Assembly (NCBI GenBank): GCA_031283395.1
Contig: JAITBV010000080.1
Span: 1 to 7,188, forward strand
Length of the DNA: 7,188 bases
DNA from: Candidatus Adiutrix sp.
GTDB lineage: Bacteria; Desulfobacterota; Desulfarculia; Adiutricales; Adiutricaceae
Reading direction: 5' to 3'
Notes under the pieces: model-generated
Told to the model about the DNA's origin: nothing
Databases searched by the model: none
The model's input: the letters and a program-made list of their open reading frames with translations, nothing else
In this document: in pieces, positions 1 through 4,091 of the stretch
Layout: the number at the start of each line of letters is the position of its first letter
Numbering within the stretch: position 1 is the stretch's first letter
Position numbers and translations under genes: made by a program

Positions 1-677
1 AGCATGGACCTGGTTTCTTCCACCAGCGCGGCCCCGGCCACGCAACCCACCAGGGCCGCCGCCATTTCCCGTAAATTGCCGGGCAGGGGTTTCAAAAGGG
101 CCAGGTCGGATACGGACACCTGGCCGCCGGGCTTGAGTACCCGGAATATTTCCCGCCAAACCTGGGGCTTGTCCGGGGAAAGGTTGATGACGCAGTTGGA
201 AAGCACCACGTCAACGCTGGAATCTGGTACGGGCAAGTGCTCTATCTCGCCAAGGCGGAAATCAACGTTGTCCAGGCCGGTGCGCTGCCGGTACTGCTCA
301 TTGTTCTTACGGGCCTTGGCCAGCATTTCCGGGGTCATGTCCACGCCGATGACCCGCCCGGAGGCTTTCACCTTTTCTCCCGCCTGGAACACGTCAAAGC
401 CACCGCCGCTGCCGAGGTCAAGCACGGTCTGGCCTTCCCGGAGGGCCGCGATGGCTACGGGATTGCCGCAGGAAAGGCCCATGTTCGCACCTTCCGGGAG
501 TTTGGCCAGGGTTTCCGCGTCATAGCCCACGGCTTGCGCCAACTGGGCAGGATCAGCCCGGCCGCAGCAATCGCTGGGACCGCAACAGGAACGCTGTCCT
601 GTGGCTATGGCCGCGTATCCGGCCCGCACGGTTTTTCTGATCTGTTCGTTGGATTGGTTTTTGCCCGGCGTGTTCAT
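1..677 (-). CDS. arsM: Arsenite S-adenosylmethionine methyltransferase ArsM (3' part missing)
   Basis: Cytoplasmic enzyme that transfers methyl groups from S-adenosylmethionine to trivalent arsenic, giving methylated and often volatile arsenicals. I translated the reverse strand by hand: 225 complete codons are present and the reading frame leaves the window at position 1 with no stop. The N-terminal region carries cysteine pairs C31-C32 and C37-C38, then MGLSCGNP with C70. The SAM-binding motif VLDLGSGGGFD is at 85-95 and its acidic partner VIGVDMTPEML at 109-119. SNCVINLSPDK carries C162, RVLKPGG follows at 179-185, and VGCVAGA carries C212. C70, C162 and C212 sit in the contexts of the conserved arsenic-binding cysteines of the family. 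The ATG overlaps the arsR stop (ATGA, 674-677), and a strong Shine-Dalgarno (TGGAGGA, 684-690) lies inside arsR. The gene is therefore the second in an arsenic-inducible operon. Family lengths are around 250-350 residues, so the missing part is modest. Confidence 0.93.
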   Translation of the reverse strand, partial: MNTPGKNQSNEQIRKTVRAGYAAIATGQRSCCGPSDCCGRADPAQLAQAVGYDAETLAKLPEGANMGLSCGNPVAIAALREGQTVLDLGSGGGFDVFQAGEKVKASGRVIGVDMTPEMLAKARKNNEQYRQRTGLDNVDFRLGEIEHLPVPDSSVDVVLSNCVINLSPDKPQVWREIFRVLKPGGQVSVSDLALLKPLPGNLREMAAALVGCVAGAALVEETRSM

Positions 678-1030
678 ATGGTTTCCTCCAGGTTGCGGTT
701 CCTTCCATCACAACAGGCGGCCTGGAAGCTCCGGCTTTGCTCCGGCCGGCCGGAACAACACTCTGCCGTCAGGTAAGCTATGGTTTCCAGCATCAGGGGA
801 ATGTTGGCCCTGTAGCGCGTATGGCGGCCTTCCCGTTCCATGTCGGCCAGCCCGCTGTGGACAATGGTTTTCAGATGAAAGGAAAGATTGGTCTTCGGTA
901 TGTCCAGCCTCCGGGCAATTTCTCCGGCCACCAGGCCGTCCGGCGTGTATTTGACCAGCAGCCGGAAGATGGAGAGCCGGGCCTCGGAAGTCAGGGCTTC
1001 AAAGATTGTAATGGCTGTTTTTGTTTCCAT
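674..1030 (-). CDS. arsR: ArsR/SmtB-family arsenic-responsive repressor
   Basis: A 118-residue winged-helix repressor that should bind its own promoter and leave it when As(III) is bound. Residues 8-25 (ITIFEALTSEARLSIFRLL) are the typical ArsR opening. The recognition helix region is EIARRLDIPKTNLSFHLKTI (37-56), and GLADMEREGRHTRYRAN (60-76) is the wing. The classical metal site ELCVCDL is absent from the DNA-binding helix. Instead there are two vicinal cysteine pairs near the C-terminus, C91-C92 and C106-C107. This resembles the alternative As(III) site known in Acidithiobacillus-type ArsR, so the metal assignment is inferred from the family. An in-frame ATG exists at 1099. I prefer 1030 because family homology begins there and a promoter lies directly upstream. 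The stop codon overlaps the arsM start. Confidence 0.92.
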   Translation of the reverse strand: METKTAITIFEALTSEARLSIFRLLVKYTPDGLVAGEIARRLDIPKTNLSFHLKTIVHSGLADMEREGRHTRYRANIPLMLETIAYLTAECCSGRPEQSRSFQAACCDGRNRNLEETI

Positions 1031-1034
1031 TGGG

Positions 1035-1057
1035 CAATTATTCAACAATAATTGAAT
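1035..1057. promoter_or_regulatory. Probable ArsR operator (nested inverted repeats)
   Basis: CAATTATT (1035-1042), spacer CAAC, AATAATTG (1047-1054) is a perfect 8-bp-arm palindrome. A second overlapping dyad, ATTCAA (1040-1045), six bases, TTGAAT (1052-1057), shares most of its bases. The element covers the -10 box and much of the spacer of the ars promoter, so a bound dimer would block RNA polymerase. AT-rich TTGAAT-like half-sites are typical of ArsR/SmtB operators. Binding itself is inferred. Confidence 0.75.
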
Positions 1058-1065
1058 AGTGTCAA
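1037..1065 (-). promoter_or_regulatory. Promoter of the arsR-arsM operon
   Basis: Read on the minus strand, a perfect -35 TTGACA (1065-1060) is followed after exactly 17 bp by AATAAT (1042-1037), five of six matches to the -10 consensus. Only six bases separate the -10 box from the arsR ATG at 1030, so transcription should begin at or next to that A. No Shine-Dalgarno is visible in front of the ATG, which fits a leaderless message. Confidence 0.8.
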
Positions 1066-1119
1066 GGGGCTCGATCGCCGAAATTGGCCCAGGGCTCAAC
1101 CCGGGCGCGGCGGGCCATA

Positions 1120-1148
1120 TTGTGTTTTATTTTCCGGTCAAATAATGT
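1120..1148 (+). promoter_or_regulatory. Candidate promoter for the divergent RhiA-like gene
   Basis: TTGTGT (1120-1125), 17 bp, TAATGT (1143-1148) fits a moderate sigma-70-type promoter. It would start transcription near 1155 and leave a leader of about 39 nt before the ATG at 1194. It lies some 55 bp from the ars promoter on the other strand and does not overlap the ArsR dyad, so direct ArsR control is not evident. The rest of the 163-bp gap (1031-1193) shows no gene. Confidence 0.42.
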
Positions 1149-1193
1149 TAAGTTGGACCAAAGACCCGGAAACATTTTAATGAGGAGATTATC

Positions 1194-1925
1194 ATGCCCC
1201 CGAGCCACCGCCTTGAATTGGTCAACGAGTCGCCCCTGGCTGGCCAGATGGGCGTCTACCTGGAAGATCCGGAAGCCGAGCCGGGCGCCTGCCACCCTCT
1301 GGTCTGGCGGAGCCGGGACTGCGGGCCCGGCCGGTCGGTCCGGCTGGACTGGAACGAGGAATTCGGCTTGACCTGCGGCCCGGCGGCCGGGCCGGGCCTG
1401 GCCTTCAGTGGCGGAGATATCCTGCCCGCCGGGCCCGGGGCCGAATCCTTCCTCCTGGGCCGTTCCGCCTCGGGCTTCAGCCTTAAGCCGGCCGCGTCCC
1501 CGGCCGCGTCGCCGGAGGATTCCGAATTCGTGCCGGAAGACATCGCCGCCGGCTTCGTCCTGTCCCTGAAACCGGGGGAAAAGCGGCGGAGCCTGGCCGA
1601 GATGGTCCGGGACCAACCGGTCCGCCCCGTTCCCCCGGCCCGGCCCGGCCGCTTTCAAATCATGGCCGAAGCGGATATTCCGCGCCTGGCCGCCGCTCTC
1701 TGCCTGGAAGGCCGGCCGGCCCTACTGCGCCCGGCTGAACCCGGCCGAGCCGTGAGCTTCCCCGCCCGGCCGCGCTACGGCCTTTTTTTCGGCTCTTTCG
1801 AGGAGGGCCTGGTTTTGGACTTGAACCAGGTGGTCCTGACCACGGTCGTGGATTTTACCGGCGGTTCGCTCCGGGCCGTTTTCCGGCGGGACTGCCTCTG
1901 GGAGGTCGCCCCAAACGGCGGGTAA
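1194..1925 (+). CDS. Uncharacterised protein, possibly RhiA-like
   Basis: A 243-residue soluble protein without signal peptide or membrane segment. The start is well supported: GAGGAG at 1182-1187 lies six bases before the ATG, and codons end mostly in C or G. The N-terminal third has a pattern of the form LxxVNxSPLxGxxxVYxxxP, then LVW, PGRSVRLDW and EEF. The C-terminal part reads PRYGLFFGSFEEGLVLDLNQ followed by VVDF. Both patterns recall, from memory, the RhiA-like family: a Rhizobium leguminosarum rhizosphere-expressed protein and many bacterial homologues, with no established biochemical role. The middle (about 90-120) is alanine/proline-rich and likely flexible. The gene is alone on its strand between the ars operon and the promoter of the cheZ row. 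The family call is tentative. That the gene is real is more certain. Confidence 0.75.
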   Translation: MPPSHRLELVNESPLAGQMGVYLEDPEAEPGACHPLVWRSRDCGPGRSVRLDWNEEFGLTCGPAAGPGLAFSGGDILPAGPGAESFLLGRSASGFSLKPAASPAASPEDSEFVPEDIAAGFVLSLKPGEKRRSLAEMVRDQPVRPVPPARPGRFQIMAEADIPRLAAALCLEGRPALLRPAEPGRAVSFPARPRYGLFFGSFEEGLVLDLNQVVLTTVVDFTGGSLRAVFRRDCLWEVAPNGG

Positions 1926-1927
1926 TC

Positions 1928-1956
1928 TTGACTTGCCTGGTTTATTCAGGTAAAAT
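1928..1956 (+). promoter_or_regulatory. Promoter for the downstream PilZ-like/cheZ gene row
   Basis: TTGACT (1928-1933), exactly 17 bp, TAAAAT (1951-1956): five of six matches in each box and ideal spacing, in an AT-rich island inside very GC-rich DNA. It begins two bases after the stop codon of the RhiA-like gene. Transcription would start near 1963, giving a leader of about 113 nt. An inverted repeat with 7-bp arms fills the spacer (1933-1953), which suggests repressor control or a hairpin for upstream transcripts. Confidence 0.65.
1933..1953. repeat. Inverted repeat between -35 and -10 boxes
   Basis: TTGCCTG (1933-1939), seven-base loop, CAGGTAA (1947-1953). The arms pair over seven positions, with one G-U pair in RNA. 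A T-run (1970-1975) exists but lies 16 bases past the stem, so this is a poor intrinsic terminator. Its exact fit inside the promoter spacer favours an operator, though chance cannot be excluded. Confidence 0.4.
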
Positions 1957-1995
1957 ATTAAGGATATTGTTTTTTGTCTCCGGCGGGACCTGGAA

Positions 1996-2017
1996 GGCCA
2001 AGGGGACGGCCAAGGGG
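1996..2017. repeat. Short direct repeat in the leader
   Basis: GGCCAAGGGG occurs twice, at 1996-2005 and 2008-2017, with a period of 12 bases. It lies in the predicted 5' leader upstream of the PilZ-like gene. No function can be assigned. It could be a small tandem duplication. Confidence 0.5.
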
Positions 2018-2049
2018 CGTTAGAGGTGGAGGCGGCTCTTCTCTCTCTC

Positions 2050-2068
2050 CGTCAGCGCGGCGCTGACG
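2050..2068 (+). promoter_or_regulatory. Hairpin just upstream of the 105-residue gene
   Basis: CGTCAGCG (2050-2057), loop CGG, CGCTGACG (2061-2068): a perfect 8-bp GC-rich stem seven bases before the ATG at 2076. It occupies the place where a Shine-Dalgarno would be expected, and none is present there. The nearest purine-rich tract, GAGGTGGAGG, is at 2023-2032. No T-run follows, so it is not an intrinsic terminator. A role in translation control is inference. Confidence 0.45.
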
Positions 2069-2075
2069 ATTGACG

Positions 2076-2393
2076 ATGGATCTGGGTGCCTTTCTGCGGC
2101 CTGGAGCCCGGGTCGCCGTCCTTCTGGCCCCGGACGGGGCTGAGGCTGTCCCGGGCCGGCTGATCCGGCGGGGAGCGCGTCTAAGTTGGCTCTGCGCCGC
2201 CCCGCAGGCCCCGGGCCGGCGCTTGAGCCTGGCTCTGGACCTGCCAGGCTTCCGGCTGGACCGGGAGGGCGACCTCTGTCCGGCCGGGCCGAAGGATTCG
2301 GCCGCCGTGGTCCTTCTGGCCGAAGTGCGGGGCTGCCGCCCCTGGAGGGAGGAGTATGCGCTGCGTCTGTCTCTCCTGGGACGCGTCATGTAA
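2076..2393 (+). CDS. Small uncharacterised protein, possibly degenerate PilZ-like
   Basis: A 105-residue protein with strongly C/G-ending codons. It is predicted to be beta-rich: short hydrophobic strands such as ARVAVLL (11-17), GRLIRRGARLSWL (27-39), LSLALDLPG (51-59), VVLLAEVRG (76-84) and YALRLSLLG (92-100), alternating with glycine or charged turns. The order of strands and the position before cheZ recall a PilZ barrel, the c-di-GMP receptor fold. The RxxxR and D/NxSxxG ligand motifs are not seen, so ligand binding is doubtful and the family call is weak. An in-frame stop at 2064-2066 limits the start to TTG 2070 or ATG 2076; I chose ATG. Neither has a Shine-Dalgarno. The stop is 54 bp before cheZ on the same strand. 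Confidence 0.6.
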   Translation: MDLGAFLRPGARVAVLLAPDGAEAVPGRLIRRGARLSWLCAAPQAPGRRLSLALDLPGFRLDREGDLCPAGPKDSAAVVLLAEVRGCRPWREEYALRLSLLGRVM

Positions 2394-2447
2394 GGTTCGC
2401 TTTCCGGCGCCGGCCGCGGGCGATTTCACGATGAATTCAGGATGCCT

Positions 2448-4091
2448 ATGAACAATTCCCCTCCTCCCATCATCGCCTTTGAACTGGGTGTCGGTGAATT
2501 CCGCATCGTGACCCAGGAAGCTGTTTACCAGATCAAGGTCTGCCCGGACCTGGTGGAAGTCACCCGGCCGGGCGAGGCCCCGGGCGGGATCCCGGTCAAG
2601 GCCGAGGGCAATGCCTTTTTCCAGGAACTGTCCCAGGAACTGTTTGATAAGGTGGGCCGCCTGGCCCGCCAGCTCTCGGTCTCGGTGGAGGAACTGCCCT
2701 CGGATGCGCCCGCCGGCGCCCTGGGCGACACCGACCAGCAGTTGGAACACGCCAAGGGGCAGTTGGAAGAGGTCATCGACCTGACGGAAAAGGCCTCCAT
2801 GAGCATCATGGATTCGGCCGACGAGATCCAGGATCAGTTGACCCGGCTGCGGGACCAGATGGACCTCTTGAAGGGCCTGGATATCATGGCCGATGCCGAT
2901 GCCGGTCCAGGCGCCGCGCCGGCCGCCGGCTCCCCGTTCCAGGAAAAACTGGCCGAAATCAACGCCATCCTGGACCGGCTCCTGGGGGTCGGACCGGACG
3001 AGCAGGCCCCGGCCGCCCCGGTTCCCGAGGCCGCCCCCGCACCGGAAGCGATTCCGGTCGCGCCCCCTCCGGCGGCCGAGGCCCCCGCCCCCAAGGCTAC
3101 GGCCGGGGAAAAGGTCACCGTGATCCACTTTGATGTCGAGGTGGTGTTTCAGACCCTTTATGAACTCTGCACCAACGAGGCGGTCAAAGACCACATCCGG
3201 GTCATGCGGGAGGCCCAGGCCACTGATTTCGACGGCCTGGAAATTTCCGCGAAGCTGACCGAAATGGCGGCGGGCGTGGAGGTGGAGGACGGCTTTTACA
3301 ATTTTCCCATTCCCGGCGTCCTCAAAATCATTTACGGAGCCACCACCTCCGAGGAATACCGCACTATCCTGAAAAAAATGAACCAGACCGTGGCCAGCAT
3401 TTTTCTGGACAACGTGTTACCGGTCGAGGGCGAGACCATGGAGATCGAGGCCACCGAGGCCCTGGCCGAGCTGGCTTCGGAAGCCGAGCCGGTCCCGGCT
3501 CCTGAACCGGCCCCGGCGGCCGAACCAGTCCCGGTGGTCGAGCCGGTCCCGGCCCCTGAGCCGGTCCCGGCAGCCGAACCGGCCCCGGCGGCCGGGTCTG
3601 TCCAAGACGAACTCCGGACCCTCCGGGCCCTGACCGCGGAACTGGATGACCTGGCCCGGTCCGGCCAGGCGGCTCCGGCCGAAGGCGGGGCCTACACTTC
3701 CATCCTGACCCGGGACCGCGACACCATTGTCCAGACCGTTTCCCAGGCCAATGAACTTATCCATAAAACCGGCCGGCATCTGAACCGTATCCTGGAAACC
3801 CTCTCTTTTCAGGATCTCTCTGGCCAGCGCATCAAGCGGGTGGTCGCCCTCATGGGGGACATTCAGACCCAGCTTCTGTCCATCCTGGTGTCCGTGGACG
3901 CCAAGCTCAAGGTCCATCAGGCCAATGAGGGCCAGGCGCCGGAAAAAACCGAAAAAATGGCCCAGGACGAAGTGGACAAGGCCCTGGAAAAACTTTCGGC
4001 CGCCGGCCCCTCGGAACTTTTGGGCCCGGGGGCGGAAAACCGCCTGAACCAGGGCGCGGTCAACGATCTTCTGGCTCAACTCGGTTTCTAG
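2448..4091 (+). CDS. cheZ: CheZ-type CheY-phosphate phosphatase, enlarged by a central insertion
   Basis: Removes phosphate from CheY-P and so ends the signal to the flagellar motor. It has 547 residues, against 214 in E. coli CheZ. The first helix region is FFQELSQELFDKVGRLARQL (about 61-80). The second, at 94-147, includes QLEEVIDLTEKA, matching the E. coli segment with VVTMTEQAA. The catalytic helix has NRILETLSFQDLSGQRIKR, where D456 and Q460 correspond to E. coli Asp143 and Gln147. The last residues, AVNDLLAQLGF, match the E. coli CheY-binding tail VDDLLDSLGF. Between helices two and three lie a Pro/Ala-rich linker (about 183-221), a globular segment of unknown family (223-325, HFDVEVVFQTLYELCTNE onward) and an (EPxPxx)6 linker (347-382). 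An in-frame ATG at 2442 also exists, but AGGA (2439-2442) is better spaced for 2448. The stop overlaps the next start. Confidence 0.9.
   Translation: MNNSPPPIIAFELGVGEFRIVTQEAVYQIKVCPDLVEVTRPGEAPGGIPVKAEGNAFFQELSQELFDKVGRLARQLSVSVEELPSDAPAGALGDTDQQLEHAKGQLEEVIDLTEKASMSIMDSADEIQDQLTRLRDQMDLLKGLDIMADADAGPGAAPAAGSPFQEKLAEINAILDRLLGVGPDEQAPAAPVPEAAPAPEAIPVAPPPAAEAPAPKATAGEKVTVIHFDVEVVFQTLYELCTNEAVKDHIRVMREAQATDFDGLEISAKLTEMAAGVEVEDGFYNFPIPGVLKIIYGATTSEEYRTILKKMNQTVASIFLDNVLPVEGETMEIEATEALAELASEAEPVPAPEPAPAAEPVPVVEPVPAPEPVPAAEPAPAAGSVQDELRTLRALTAELDDLARSGQAAPAEGGAYTSILTRDRDTIVQTVSQANELIHKTGRHLNRILETLSFQDLSGQRIKRVVALMGDIQTQLLSILVSVDAKLKVHQANEGQAPEKTEKMAQDEVDKALEKLSAAGPSELLGPGAENRLNQGAVNDLLAQLGF
3486..3593 (+). 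repeat. 18-bp tandem repeat encoding (EPxPxx)6
   Basis: Six consecutive 18-bp units encode EPVPAP, EPAPAA, EPVPVV, EPVPAP, EPVPAA and EPAPAA, residues 347-382 of the CheZ protein. The glutamate-proline spacing is perfect while codons vary (GAG/GAA, CCG/CCA, GTC/GCC). The peptide should be a stiff extended linker joining the central domain to the catalytic helix. Such arrays can change length by slippage in steps of six residues. Confidence 0.9.

Noticed and set aside
4..776. Open frames on the plus strand across arsM
   Set aside because: The minus strand gives a continuous ArsM with all family motifs, so the plus-strand frames are antisense shadows.
1031..1099. Longer arsR start at 1099
   Set aside because: It would place the promoter and operator inside the coding sequence, and the extra residues do not look like ArsR.
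1062..1658. Long open frame on the minus strand opposite the RhiA-like gene
   Set aside because: Low-complexity Gly/Arg/Ala-rich translation, no recognisable family, and it would cross both divergent promoters. It is a GC-rich shadow of the plus-strand gene.
1954..1975. Intrinsic terminator (AATAT/ATATT stem and T-run)
   Set aside because: The stem is five A-T pairs and too weak. It also overlaps a good promoter -10 box.
1963..2075. Known riboswitch class in the leader
   Set aside because: I could not match the leader to conserved cores such as GEMM, TPP or SAM. Only simple repeats and one hairpin are visible.
2181..3194. 337-codon open frame on the minus strand opposite cheZ
   Set aside because: Glycine-rich translation without domain features. 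The opposite strand encodes a clear CheZ with conserved motifs.
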